This document shows, piece by piece, positions 7,940 through 15,402 of a stretch of DNA of 33,320 bases (its first letter is position 1; the number at the start of each line of letters is the position of its first letter). The stretch covers positions 1 through 33,320 of the forward strand of contig WGEY01000100.1 of assembly GCA_015492495.1 (NCBI GenBank). The letters are read 5' to 3'. The translations under genes and the position numbers were made by a program. The notes under the pieces were generated by a model, which saw only the letters and a list, made by a program, of their open reading frames with translations, was not told the DNA's origin and ran no database searches. The stretch comes from Deltaproteobacteria bacterium (GTDB lineage: Bacteria; Desulfobacterota; GWC2-55-46; DRQE01).

Positions 7940-8480
7940 GGAAAAGGACACCATAAAGATAGGGGTGTTGACGGTCTCAGACCGTGCAAGCAGGGGTGAA
8001 TACGAGGACAAGGGCGGCCCTGCGGTAATAGAAAAACTCAAGTCCATGCTCACAAGCCCCTGGAAGGCCGTCTACAGGATCGTCCCCGACGATGTGGCAC
8101 GCGTCGAAGAGGCGCTCAAGGAGCTCTGCGATGTAGAGGGCTGCGCGCTCGTCATCACCACCGGCGGCACCGGGCCTTCGCCGAGAGACATCACCCCTGA
8201 TGCAACGGAGGCGGTGTGCGGGAAAATGCTTCCCGGCTTCGGCGAGCTCATGCGTTCGGTGTCGCTTGAAAAGGTGCCCACGGCCATACTGTCGCGTCAG
8301 ACCGCAGGTATACGTGGGACAACACTCATCATCAACCTTCCGGGAAAGCCTTCGGCCATAGCAGAATGCCTTGATGCAGTATTTCCGGCTGTGCCCGACT
8401 GCGTGGACCTTATCGGAGGGCCTTATCTGGAGACCGACCCGTCGGTGGTAAAGGTGCACAGGCCGCACGGAAAACACTGA
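7932..8480 (+). CDS. mog: Molybdopterin adenylyltransferase (Mog/MoaB family)
   Basis: This enzyme adenylylates molybdopterin before MoeA inserts the metal. The 182-residue protein has the MoCF fold motifs IGVLTVSDRASRGEYEDKGGP, VITTGGTGPSPRDITPDAT and the C-terminal LPGKPSAIAECLDAV. The start with TVSDR and ASRGEY, and the spacing of DKGGP, are closer to Mog than to MoaB, but the two are hard to separate by eye. It is the last gene of the molybdenum run; a 399-bp gap with a new promoter follows. Confidence 0.92.
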   Translation: MNEEKDTIKIGVLTVSDRASRGEYEDKGGPAVIEKLKSMLTSPWKAVYRIVPDDVARVEEALKELCDVEGCALVITTGGTGPSPRDITPDATEAVCGKMLPGFGELMRSVSLEKVPTAILSRQTAGIRGTTLIINLPGKPSAIAECLDAVFPAVPDCVDLIGGPYLETDPSVVKVHRPHGKH

Positions 8481-8680
8481 GCCGAAAGGGGTCGCGTCGT
8501 CGACGGTACCGGATGCTTGGGGTTACATACAACTCCGGTAGCGGATCCGTAATAGCGAAGATTCGCCGTGCGCACGAATCACCTGATCCCTTGTCCGTTG
8601 ATCCACAGGCTTTCAGCAGAAGACCTCCTTTCGTCCGCGTACAATCGGCCGAGGCTCACTCGCAACTAACTTCTTTCGTT

Positions 8681-8696
8681 CGTTGTATACACAACG
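8681..8696. repeat. Inverted repeat upstream of a promoter, possible operator
   Basis: CGTTGT and ACAACG flank ATAC at 8681-8696, a perfect 6-bp dyad about 64 bp upstream of the -35 box at 8760. The position would suit an activator site, but the repeat matches no regulator motif that I recognise. Confidence 0.4.
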
Positions 8697-8759
8697 ACCA
8701 AAACCCCACCAGGGCCGCGCAAGAAACCATTGTCGCCCCTACTCTCCTGGTAATTTCTA

Positions 8760-8788
8760 TTGACATCCACATACTATCATTATAGAAT
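8760..8788 (+). promoter_or_regulatory. Strong sigma-70 promoter of the DUF2299-like gene
   Basis: A perfect TTGACA (8760-8765) is followed after exactly 17 bp by TAGAAT (8783-8788), a 5-of-6 match to TATAAT. Transcription would start near 8795 and leave an 85-nt leader. This is one of the best promoters in the window, so the small downstream gene is probably highly expressed. Confidence 0.8.
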
Positions 8789-8879
8789 ACTTTCTTTACA
8801 AACCGAGATGTGAAGCATATAGATGGAATACGCCGTTATATCGGCTTCACTAGGTTAAACACAAAAGGAGGTCTTCAAG

Positions 8880-9389
8880 ATGTCGGTAGAAACGGTAGAA
8901 GAGGCAAAGGACAGGATAAACAAGTGGCTGAACGAGAACGGCCACCAGGTACGACTCGTAGAGGACAAGAACGCGACTTTTCACTTCGAGATAGACTATC
9001 CTCTCGGCACCATGAAAAGACAGAGGATCATCCAGCCGAAGGAGTACCCAGGGCTTATAGTCCTGCTCAACGGGGTGGCCATTGCCGACGAGCACAAGGA
9101 AAAGCTCAAGAACATGACCATGGCCGAAAGGGACCGCTTCTACGGAAAGATCAAGAGGGACCTCATGTTCGTGGAGAACAGCTATGACATGAGCACCGAC
9201 GAGCACGAGGTGGCGCACCAGGTACAGTTTTCATATGAGTTTTATATCGACACGCTCACAAAGACCCATCTGTTCAAGGGGCTCCTTATGAACCACCGTG
9301 CTCTTCTTTATATCGTTACGGTGTTCAACGACGAGTTCGGTTTGCCCGAGATGCCTGAGCGTACGGCATCGACCTGCGGGCAGCAGTAG
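8880..9389 (+). CDS. DUF2299-like conserved protein of unknown function
   Basis: This is a soluble, charged 169-residue protein without signal peptide or membrane segment. Its opening (helix EEAKDRINKWLNENGHQVRLVEDKNATFHFEIDYP) and later YPGLIVLLNGVAIADEHKEKL and VAHQVQFSYEFYIDTLTKTHLFKGLLMNHRALLYIV suggest the DUF2299 family, described mostly from archaea and some bacteria; the assignment is from memory of the pattern. Its function is unknown. It has a perfect ribosome site (AGGAGGT at 8866-8872), its own strong promoter and its own terminator, so it is a monocistronic, probably abundant protein. The C-terminal tail has a single Cys (TASTCGQQ). It faces the hemerythrin gene tail to tail. Confidence 0.8.
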   Translation: MSVETVEEAKDRINKWLNENGHQVRLVEDKNATFHFEIDYPLGTMKRQRIIQPKEYPGLIVLLNGVAIADEHKEKLKNMTMAERDRFYGKIKRDLMFVENSYDMSTDEHEVAHQVQFSYEFYIDTLTKTHLFKGLLMNHRALLYIVTVFNDEFGLPEMPERTASTCGQQ

Positions 9390-9419
9390 TACCGCTTCGA
9401 TACACCTCTTCGGATACAA

Positions 9420-9455
9420 AAAGGCCGCATGCTGTAGCACAAGCATGCGGCCTTT
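9420..9455. terminator. Strong, probably bidirectional intrinsic terminator
   Basis: AAAGGCCGCATGC pairs perfectly with GCATGCGGCCTTT around a 10-base loop. There is an A-run before the stem and TTTATAATTT after it. It lies between the convergent DUF2299-like and hemerythrin genes and can serve both. Confidence 0.92.
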
Positions 9456-9508
9456 ATAATTTCTCACAGTCTGCGGTGCGGCAGAGCTGATCTGTTGCAT
9501 CTATATCC

Positions 9509-10348
9509 TCAGTGTCCCCCGCAGCACATCTCCTCTCCGCCTACAGAGCTTATGGACTTCAAAGCGGCTATCTCGGCATCGAGCTTTTTCCGGTCCTCGG
9601 AGTATGGGGAGAGGCCCTTGTCCTTCCTGTCCCCCGGCTCTAGAGGAACGTGCTCTTCCTCCATCTTGCGCATTCCTTCTGCGATGCGCTTTCTGTCTTC
9701 GTTATCGAGGTGTTCGTCAACTATATGGAAAAACTCCTCATCTTCCTTCTTGATATGGTTCCTGAGGTTCACTATCAGGGTGTTGAGGATCCCGTCCAGT
9801 ATCTCCCCGTCCTGCAAGGCGTATCTAAACCCATGCAGAATGGATATGAACTCCACATGGTCCTCCTTCATGATCGGCATGAGGTTGGCACCGGCCGGGA
9901 TCTTTTTCTCGACCACGGGAAAGAGCACATCCTCTTCCTTCTTGATGGAATGCAGCAGGATGTCATTCTCTATCATGGACGTTGTAACCCAGAGACCTTC
10001 AAGGTCGCGCTTTCTGACCTGATACTCCAATGTATCCAGTTTCTTGAGGACCTCCTGATGCTCGGCCTTCAGCATGGTTAACGGATCATCCGCGCCGAGG
10101 GATTCCCTGGCGGCTTCACCCTCTGCCTCTGTCTCAGCCCCTTCTTCCTGCACGGCAATCAGCCTGTACTGCTGGGAAAACCCCATCCTGCAGGCACCGG
10201 GAGGGCTTTTAAAGGTATCCTCATCGTCAGTTGCCGTGGAAAGTTCGTTGAAAAAGGACTCCGAAATAACAAACTCGCCTTTTTTGCAGAACACCTGGCA
10301 GGAAGGATGCAGGCACTGGTATTTTATGTTCAACACCCTTTCAGTCAT
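9509..10348 (-). CDS. Hemerythrin HHE-domain protein with Cys-rich N-terminus
   Basis: Residues about 88-230 form a hemerythrin-like four-helix domain. Likely diiron ligands are H97 (LKAEH), H133 with E137-E139 (LLHSIKKEED), H164 (KEDHVEF), and H198 with E202 (NHIKKEDEEF). Such domains bind a diiron site that reacts with O2 or NO. Before it lies an unusual 60-residue head with C12, C17, C21 and C53 (CLHPSCQVFC, PGACRMG), then an acidic Ala/Glu linker. The tail ends in CCGGH. The extra Cys could bind another metal or act as a thiol switch (inference). The 279-residue protein is cytoplasmic. The gene is convergent with the DUF2299-like gene. Confidence 0.88.
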   Translation of the reverse strand: MTERVLNIKYQCLHPSCQVFCKKGEFVISESFFNELSTATDDEDTFKSPPGACRMGFSQQYRLIAVQEEGAETEAEGEAARESLGADDPLTMLKAEHQEVLKKLDTLEYQVRKRDLEGLWVTTSMIENDILLHSIKKEEDVLFPVVEKKIPAGANLMPIMKEDHVEFISILHGFRYALQDGEILDGILNTLIVNLRNHIKKEDEEFFHIVDEHLDNEDRKRIAEGMRKMEEEHVPLEPGDRKDKGLSPYSEDRKKLDAEIAALKSISSVGGEEMCCGGH

Positions 10349-10705
10349 CTCAGTCTACCTCTCTTTCCTCTATGGTATTTGGTAAAAGGTAATCATATTT
10401 GATGTGAAGCGCACCCTCGAAACCACCGGCAGGGTATTGTACCGGCAAAACAGCTAAGGAAAAGTGGGCCTTGCACGGCACAAGTGTTCCTCCATATAAT
10501 TTAAATTCTATCAAATACCTCCCTAAAGTTCAATCCATTTCTCCTACCGGTCGCAGTTAGACAGCGCGGTTCCACAAAGGCTGGCCGCACATACTTACCG
10601 CTGGCAGCCTGATGCGGAGGCGCCCCTGGTATTGAAGATTCCCTGCGGCAAGCTGCATGGAATTCGCTTGGCGATGCATGCTCAAACCTCTCTCCATGGG
10701 GACTC
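10349..10705. other. Gap between the hemerythrin gene and the 4-TM protein gene
   Basis: No gene is supported here. A weak TATAAT-like word lies near 10494, and an AT-rich patch (10490-10520) could hold leftward regulatory sites for the hemerythrin gene. A terminator-like stem is at 10578-10610. Confidence 0.4.
10578..10610 (-). terminator. Weak terminator-like hairpin after the 4-TM protein gene
   Basis: AGGCTG pairs with CAGCCT, with partial inner pairing. In the leftward direction the stem is followed only by TTTG, so it would be a poor terminator. It lies about 100 bp after the end of the leftward 4-TM gene. Confidence 0.3.
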
Positions 10706-11041
10706 TCAGGAAGGCAGGTGGGTAAAGATCAATGCAAGCCAGGTAAGAAGCAGTATCCCTCCCATGTAGCCGCCGTATTTGACGGCAAGCCTCTTCTTTA
10801 CCAGAACAAGCTTTAGGTAGTGAAGGAGGAAGCCGAAGACCCAAAGCGGGAGATAGAGCGGCTTAAAGTTGGTGATTATGCAGGCCAGGGCGAGTATGAC
10901 GTATATGCCGATAGTGACATAACCGTTGACCCTGTGCATGATAGACTCTTCAATGTGGTCGGCTCTCCTGACCATCCTGAAGCCGCCTATGAAGGTCATT
11001 ATTGCCAGTATGAAACCGATGGAAGCTATGAGTGGAATCAT
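10706..11041 (-). CDS. Small four-helix membrane protein, unknown function
   Basis: The 111-residue product has four predicted membrane helices, roughly at residues 2-22, 42-61, 63-80 and 90-108. A charged loop RMVRRADHIEESIMHRVNG between helices 1 and 2 holds two His (H29, H37); further His are at 74 (LLHYLK) and near the C-terminus. Four-helix proteins with paired His can bind heme b, but nothing here proves it. There is no clear ribosome site. It follows the NosD-like gene after 50 bp on the same strand and probably shares its transcript. I do not recognise the family. Confidence 0.65.
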   Translation of the reverse strand: MIPLIASIGFILAIMTFIGGFRMVRRADHIEESIMHRVNGYVTIGIYVILALACIITNFKPLYLPLWVFGFLLHYLKLVLVKKRLAVKYGGYMGGILLLTWLALIFTHLPS

Positions 11042-11091
11042 TTTGCCAAGTTAAACAAAGAATTGGACGAAGCAACCCCTCGGCATGCTCA

Positions 11092-11982
11092 TCACGGTCG
11101 CGTTCTCCGTCCCTTTGGTCCGACACGTTTCGAGCTTGCTCTGGGATAGAGCATCATGAATATCTTTTTCTCTACCAGGTACAGTACCAGGGCTATATAA
11201 ACAAGGACAACCGGGAGGATGAAGTAAAGACGCCGCATGGTGACGTTGCCCACGAACTCATTGTCATCGGTGTTGGTCACAATGGCGTAGGTGTTGTTTA
11301 CCGATCTGTTATCCTTGACGAGGTTCCTGTGTGAATTCCAGACCGTGATGCCGTCCCACACGTTTGAAGAGGCCTCATTCTCTATCAGCTCATTTTCATT
11401 GGAGGAATAGAGGACGATGCCCTTCTCCGTATTGGAGTAGGCTTTGTTGTTGACGATCTTATTAGCGTCCGAGAAGTAGAGATCTATCCCCTCGGCATTG
11501 CGAGCGGCTGTGTTAGAGGAGACAAGGTTATCCGAGGCATGATCGAGGTATATGCCCATATAGTTGTCGGTTGCAAAGTTGCCATATACCTTACAGCCGG
11601 ACGATCTGTAGATGTGGATACCGGCTACAGTGGAGCCTTTTACCGTAAAGCCGGATATTACAACATCTGTCGTTGAGTCAACCTTGATAACAGGATTGGA
11701 CGGCTCACGGGCCTTTATGACGGTACCTTGATACCCCTTCCTGGATCTGAGGATCAAAGGCTTTCTTATGACGATGTTTTCACTGTACTCTCCCTCCTCC
11801 ACGATAATGGTGTCGCCCGGATCCGCCGTGTCAACGGCCTGCTGGATAGCGCCGGCACCCTGTGTTACCAACAGCTCCCTGGCGGCCGACGTCGAGGAGG
11901 CGATGATGGCAAGAAGAAGTGTGAACAAAGTTACCCGGATGATCCTTTCAGCACGCACAATCATAGTCTGCAGACACATCAA
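11092..11982 (-). CDS. NosD-like right-handed beta-helix protein with C-terminal membrane anchor
   Basis: The N-terminus is a signal peptide (hydrophobic core RVTLFTLLLAIIASSTSA, cleavage near AARE). Residues about 40-250 are parallel beta-helix repeats of about 22-24 residues with the recurrent Asn/Ser/Asp ladder (for example GIYLDHASDNLVSSNTA, GIDLYFSDANKIVNNKA, GIVLYSSNENELIENEA), as in NosD and CASH/pectate-lyase-like proteins. One membrane helix (LYFILPVVLVYIALVLYLV) and a basic cytoplasmic tail follow. The protein is therefore an outward-facing, membrane-tethered beta-helix. NosD works in nitrous oxide reductase maturation, but no nosZ, nosF or nosY is here, so a Nos role is not supported. 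The exact start (three close ATGs) is uncertain. Confidence 0.82.
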   Translation of the reverse strand: MMCLQTMIVRAERIIRVTLFTLLLAIIASSTSAARELLVTQGAGAIQQAVDTADPGDTIIVEEGEYSENIVIRKPLILRSRKGYQGTVIKAREPSNPVIKVDSTTDVVISGFTVKGSTVAGIHIYRSSGCKVYGNFATDNYMGIYLDHASDNLVSSNTAARNAEGIDLYFSDANKIVNNKAYSNTEKGIVLYSSNENELIENEASSNVWDGITVWNSHRNLVKDNRSVNNTYAIVTNTDDNEFVGNVTMRRLYFILPVVLVYIALVLYLVEKKIFMMLYPRASSKRVGPKGRRTRP

Positions 11983-12091
11983 ACCGGGAATGCAGTAAAA
12001 ACCACCATCCGGCTGAACAGCCCCTTGAACCTTTCTCTAAATTGTATCGCCATGCGCGTGAGCACCACAGTGGATATGCGTATCAGCTATA

Positions 12092-12403
12092 TTACTCATG
12101 TCCGCCGCCGAGCTCTGACTTGTAGGACTGGCAAACCTGTGAGCAACGCGTGCAATAAAAGGTATGGGTCAGCTCGTACTCCTTGTAAACCGGGCAGGTC
12201 TCACAGATGCAGTCCTTTTCGTGCTTGATCACGTTGCTGGTCCCCACCAGCGGAAAACAGTAGGCCGTCTGTTCATCACCAGGAACATAGGTAGGGCACT
12301 TCGTGCACTGACAGAGCTTGAGGATTTCCGCCTGTTTCTGACGGTACTCCTCCTGAGACATGTCCTCGACGCCGAAGTTGTCAAAATCGCTTACCTTTAC
12401 CAT
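12092..12403 (-). CDS. Cys-rich DUF2769-like small protein
   Basis: From the ATG at 12403, chosen for its AAGGAGGT ribosome site (12408-12415), the product has 103 residues and ten Cys. They form two modules: C31-x-C33-xx-C36 ... C49 and C65-x-C67-xx-C70 ... C84, plus C87 and C91. CQCTKCPTY and CICETCPVYKEYELTHTFYC match the repeated pattern of DUF2769 proteins, known mainly from methanogenic archaea, with no established function. The modules look made for zinc or an iron-sulfur cluster. A longer N-terminal reading (to 12460) is open but has no ribosome site. It lies between narK1 and the NosD-like gene on the same strand. Confidence 0.78.
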   Translation of the reverse strand: MVKVSDFDNFGVEDMSQEEYRQKQAEILKLCQCTKCPTYVPGDEQTAYCFPLVGTSNVIKHEKDCICETCPVYKEYELTHTFYCTRCSQVCQSYKSELGGGHE

Positions 12404-12534
12404 GGCTACCTCCTTCTCTTCATTGATATGAAGCACCTTAACAATAAGTTGTTTATGCAAAGTGTAGCCGCAAAATCCAACTTGTCAAGGCCGCGAGGTT
12501 AATCGGCAGCCAGGAACACCAAGCACAAAAGCTA

Positions 12535-12568
12535 CGCGGGGGGATAGAGTTTAATCCGTCCCCCCGCG
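12535..12568 (-). terminator. Very GC-rich hairpin, possible terminator
   Basis: CGCGGGGGGA pairs perfectly with TCCCCCCGCG over a 14-base loop. In the leftward direction it is followed by TAGCTTTTG, a short T-rich run. It may be a second stop signal behind narK1 or a leader structure of the DUF2769-like gene. Confidence 0.45.
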
Positions 12569-12686
12569 GTGTGCTCGTTCAAAGCTGTAGCTCAGTCCAC
12601 TCGACGCCCAATGAAGCCTTCTGCAGTGCTATAGCTCACTTCGTCACTGCTGTGCATAGACGCGCCGAAGCCCTTCATCTGCATGC

Positions 12687-12721
12687 AAGCCAGGCCGACC
12701 AATCCCAAGTCGGCCTGGCTT
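12687..12721. terminator. Terminator-like hairpin downstream of narK1
   Basis: AAGCCAGGCCGAC pairs perfectly with GTCGGCCTGGCTT over a 9-base loop, about 60 bp past the end of narK1. The T-run is short in either direction (TTTAT on the plus strand). Confidence 0.65.
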
Positions 12722-12779
12722 TATGATCTTACCTACACACTGATCTGGAACTTTTCCGGATCAGTGAAGGCTTCGATAC

Positions 12780-14393
12780 TTACGGGTTCTTGTACTTTGC
12801 GCCCGGCCTCAGGTAGGCGAAGTAATTCAGTACGGCGCACAGCAGATAGAACGCTGCAAAACCGTAAAGCGCGATCTCTGGTGTACCAGCCTTGATCTGC
12901 TCACCGAAGATCTTGGGCATCATGAAGGCACCGTAGGCAGCAACAGCCGATGTCCAGCCCAGGACGGGACCTGCCTGCTCCTCGTTGAAGACGAGGGCTA
13001 TGGTCCTGAATGTAGAACCGTTCCCTATACCCGTGGCGCAGAAAAGAATCAGGAAGAGTATGAGGAACGGGAAGAAGTAATCCTGGGGTGTGGCGGACTG
13101 GTATGCCTTCTGCATGTAGACCGAAACACCGAGCGCTGACAGTATCATGACGATAGAGACACCCTGCGTCACAAGCGCACCGCCCAGCCTGTCAGACACC
13201 CAGCCACCGATCGGGCGGATAAGCGCACCTATGAACGGCCCGGTCCAAGCGTAGGTAAGCGCGCTTGGTCCGGCCGGGTTCGGGGTGTTGTGGGTCATAA
13301 CACCGTCAGGGCCGGGTATGTGCTGGAAGCCGAAGACCACCTTGATTGCGAGACCAATAGCAGCCGCATACCCGATGAAGGATCCGAATGTCATACAGTA
13401 GATGACCGTCATGATCCAGGTGTGCGGGTGGTTGAATATCTTGAACTGCCTCTTGAGGCTCTCCCTTATGGGTGCCGGTGTGGCGTACCTCATGAGGACC
13501 AAGGTAAGGATTATGACCAACGGAAGAGCGACCCACTTACTCAGCAGCCCTATGCCGGTTGGCGGAGGCAGCATGAGGTAGAGGCCTATCCCTGCGGCTA
13601 TGAAGCCGCAGACCAAGAGGTACACTATCTTGAGCATCGAGCTGATGGGTCCGCTGATGTCAGGCGACACGGCGGGTGTCCTGATGTTGTTCATGCCGAA
13701 CCAGCCGGCGAAGGCGAGCGGTATGAGCCAGAGGAGCCACACCAGGCCGGCGTTCTGGATCCATGTCTCGGAGCCCGCGGGTATCTTTCCTATGAGAGTG
13801 CCGCTTGTGTTGATAAGTATCATCGGCTCGCCGCTTAGCGGGCCAAGCAGTGCGAAGGTCATCACCAGGGGCACGAGTATCTGCATCGTGGTGACACCGA
13901 AGTTACCGAGCCCCGCGTTCATGCCGAGCGAGTAGCCCTGCATTCTCTTGGGAAAGAAGAAGCTTATGTTGCTCATTGACGAGGCGAAGTTTCCGCCCCC
14001 GAAGCCCGAAAGGAAGGCCAGAGCCTGGAAGACTATAAGGGGCGTTTCCTTGCTCCTCAGGAATATCCCTGCCCCTAACGCAGGAAGCATCAGGAGCGCT
14101 GTTGTGAAGAAGATCGTATTCCTTCCGCCGCACAGCCTGATGAAGAAGGAGCTGGGTATCCTCAGCGTTGCGCCAGTGAGCCCGGCGATAGCCGTCATGG
14201 TGAAGAGTTCTGCCCTTGTGAACGGGAACCCGAGGTTCAGCATCTGGACGGTGATGATGCCCCACATCAGCCATACTGAGAATCCTACCAGCAGGCTTGG
14301 AATGGAAATCCAGAGATTCCTGTTCGCGATCCTTTTCCCGGTCGATTCCCAGAACGCCGGGTCTTCAACTCGCCATTCGTAAATGTCCGCCAT
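12780..14393 (-). CDS. narK: Nitrate/nitrite transporter, NarK type (antiporter-like)
   Basis: This 537-residue major facilitator protein has about 12 membrane helices. It carries the nitrate signature in helix 5 (GFGGGNFASSMSNISFFFP, residues 130-148), the substrate-binding Arg region GLTGATLRIP (R78), and the second signature GIGNGSTFRTI late in the protein. This set matches the E. coli NarK/NarU branch, which exchanges nitrate for nitrite. The start has a good ribosome site (AAGGAGAGGAG upstream of ATG). The gene lies downstream of narGHJI on the same strand, beyond a terminator, so it probably has its own promoter in 14394-14580. It carries an N-terminal soluble tail (YEWRVEDPAFWESTG) typical of this branch. 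Confidence 0.94.
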   Translation of the reverse strand: MADIYEWRVEDPAFWESTGKRIANRNLWISIPSLLVGFSVWLMWGIITVQMLNLGFPFTRAELFTMTAIAGLTGATLRIPSSFFIRLCGGRNTIFFTTALLMLPALGAGIFLRSKETPLIVFQALAFLSGFGGGNFASSMSNISFFFPKRMQGYSLGMNAGLGNFGVTTMQILVPLVMTFALLGPLSGEPMILINTSGTLIGKIPAGSETWIQNAGLVWLLWLIPLAFAGWFGMNNIRTPAVSPDISGPISSMLKIVYLLVCGFIAAGIGLYLMLPPPTGIGLLSKWVALPLVIILTLVLMRYATPAPIRESLKRQFKIFNHPHTWIMTVIYCMTFGSFIGYAAAIGLAIKVVFGFQHIPGPDGVMTHNTPNPAGPSALTYAWTGPFIGALIRPIGGWVSDRLGGALVTQGVSIVMILSALGVSVYMQKAYQSATPQDYFFPFLILFLILFCATGIGNGSTFRTIALVFNEEQAGPVLGWTSAVAAYGAFMMPKIFGEQIKAGTPEIALYGFAAFYLLCAVLNYFAYLRPGAKYKNP

Positions 14394-14589
14394 TATTCTC
14401 CTCTCCTTTTGCTGTTTTTACGTATCTATAGGAAGTATTTAATTGTAGTATTCCAAGATGCTTCGACTTTCATCACTATCGGATTCGAGCAAAAGCGGCC
14501 ACTATCGCTAACGCTGAGTTAGTGAGATTCACCAGATGGTTGCGGCCGCATCAATCCACTCATACTGCGCGTGTTGCGCTGGAAGAAAC

Positions 14590-14611
14590 GGGGCGGGTTT
14601 TGACCCGCCCC
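14590..14611 (-). terminator. Intrinsic terminator of the nar operon
   Basis: Read leftward, GGGGCGGGT and ACCCGCCCC form a 9-bp stem over a 4-base loop, followed by GTTTCTT. It begins 15 bp after the narI stop and separates narGHJI from narK. Confidence 0.85.
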
Positions 14612-14626
14612 TTGTGTATCATACAG

Positions 14627-15334
14627 TTATTTGTACTGCCGTATCGCCTCTGTGCGCGGCCTCCTGTCATACCATCTTACCAGCTGATACGACCTTGTCA
14701 TGTACTTCAGCGGATTGATGAAGGCAAGGAAGTGTACAAAGCGGGTAAACGGTATAAGCAGGATGAATATCAAGGCGTTGAAGATATGGATCTTCGTGAC
14801 AAGCGGGAGGTTGGCTATGTAGTCAACCTTTGGGTTGAAGCTCAGGAGCGAATAGAACCACGGTGAGGCGGTTGCGGCCATCCAGTTCGACCCCCACTTG
14901 TAGAGGACGGCGTTGCCTATCCCGGTGACGACCTGGATGATCAAGACGATCAGCACTAGCACGTCCCAGGAGGAGGTGACCGCCCTTACCCTGCTGTCGG
15001 TGAGCCTCCTGTATATGAAGAGCACAAGACCGACTAGGGCGAGAAGGCCAAGAGCCAGACCCGAGATCTCAAGCGCATAGAGCCTTGCCGGCGAGCTGTT
15101 CCAGGCAAAAAGCCCCTGCGGTATGAACAGTATGAAGATATGGGCCAGAAGTATCAGGATTATCCCGAAGTGCCACGGAAAGGATCCGAAAAACAACACC
15201 TTGTTCTCGAGAAACTCAGACGACAGGCTTGACCAGGTGTACCTGTTGGCCACGTACCTGTATATCGTGCCGACAATGGCAACGGTACAGAACACATACG
15301 GCAATATGCCGTACAGGAAGTAATTCCAACCCAT
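14627..15334 (-). CDS. narI: Respiratory nitrate reductase gamma subunit NarI, diheme cytochrome b
   Basis: NarI anchors NarGH to the membrane, oxidises quinol and passes electrons through two hemes b. The 235-residue product has five membrane helices and the expected heme ligands: H55 (PWHFG) and H65 (LAHIF) in helix 2, and H183 (KIHIF) and H201 (FVHFL) in helix 5. A GGAGG ribosome site precedes the ATG. It is the last gene of the operon, 68 bp after narJ. Length and ligand spacing are normal, so quinol-linked function is expected. Confidence 0.96.
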   Translation of the reverse strand: MGWNYFLYGILPYVFCTVAIVGTIYRYVANRYTWSSLSSEFLENKVLFFGSFPWHFGIILILLAHIFILFIPQGLFAWNSSPARLYALEISGLALGLLALVGLVLFIYRRLTDSRVRAVTSSWDVLVLIVLIIQVVTGIGNAVLYKWGSNWMAATASPWFYSLLSFNPKVDYIANLPLVTKIHIFNALIFILLIPFTRFVHFLAFINPLKYMTRSYQLVRWYDRRPRTEAIRQYK

Positions 15335-15402
15335 TTTATCTAACCTCCTTCATAAGAAAGTTACAGCCTCTTGGGCCCTTTGAGAGTTTGTACGTTGAAC
15401 CT

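Larger units (their letters stand above)
8481..8879. other. Gap between mog and the DUF2299-like gene
   Basis: No convincing gene lies here; a 90-codon frame at 8513-8785 looks random and runs into a promoter. The gap holds two inverted repeats (8560-8580, centred on the palindrome CGTGCGCACG, and 8681-8696) and a strong promoter at 8760-8788. No classical terminator for mog was found. Confidence 0.5.
12404..12779. other. Gap between the DUF2769-like gene and narK1, with hairpins
   Basis: No gene is supported. Two strong stems are present (12535-12568 and 12687-12721) and a third imperfect one lies near 12630-12656 (GCAGTG with CACTGC). A short word resembling the 5' half of a tRNA (GCTGTAGCTCAGT at about 12582) has no matching T-arm. 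The gap probably ends narK1 transcripts and starts the leftward DUF2769-like gene. Confidence 0.5.

Noticed and set aside
11092-11982. Calling this gene nosD with a role in nitrous oxide reduction
   Set aside because: Only the beta-helix fold is shown; none of the other nos genes is present and the membrane anchor is atypical.
12575-12600. tRNA-like word (GCTGTAGCTCAGT)
   Set aside because: Only a D-arm-like stretch; no acceptor pairing, anticodon arm or T-arm follows.
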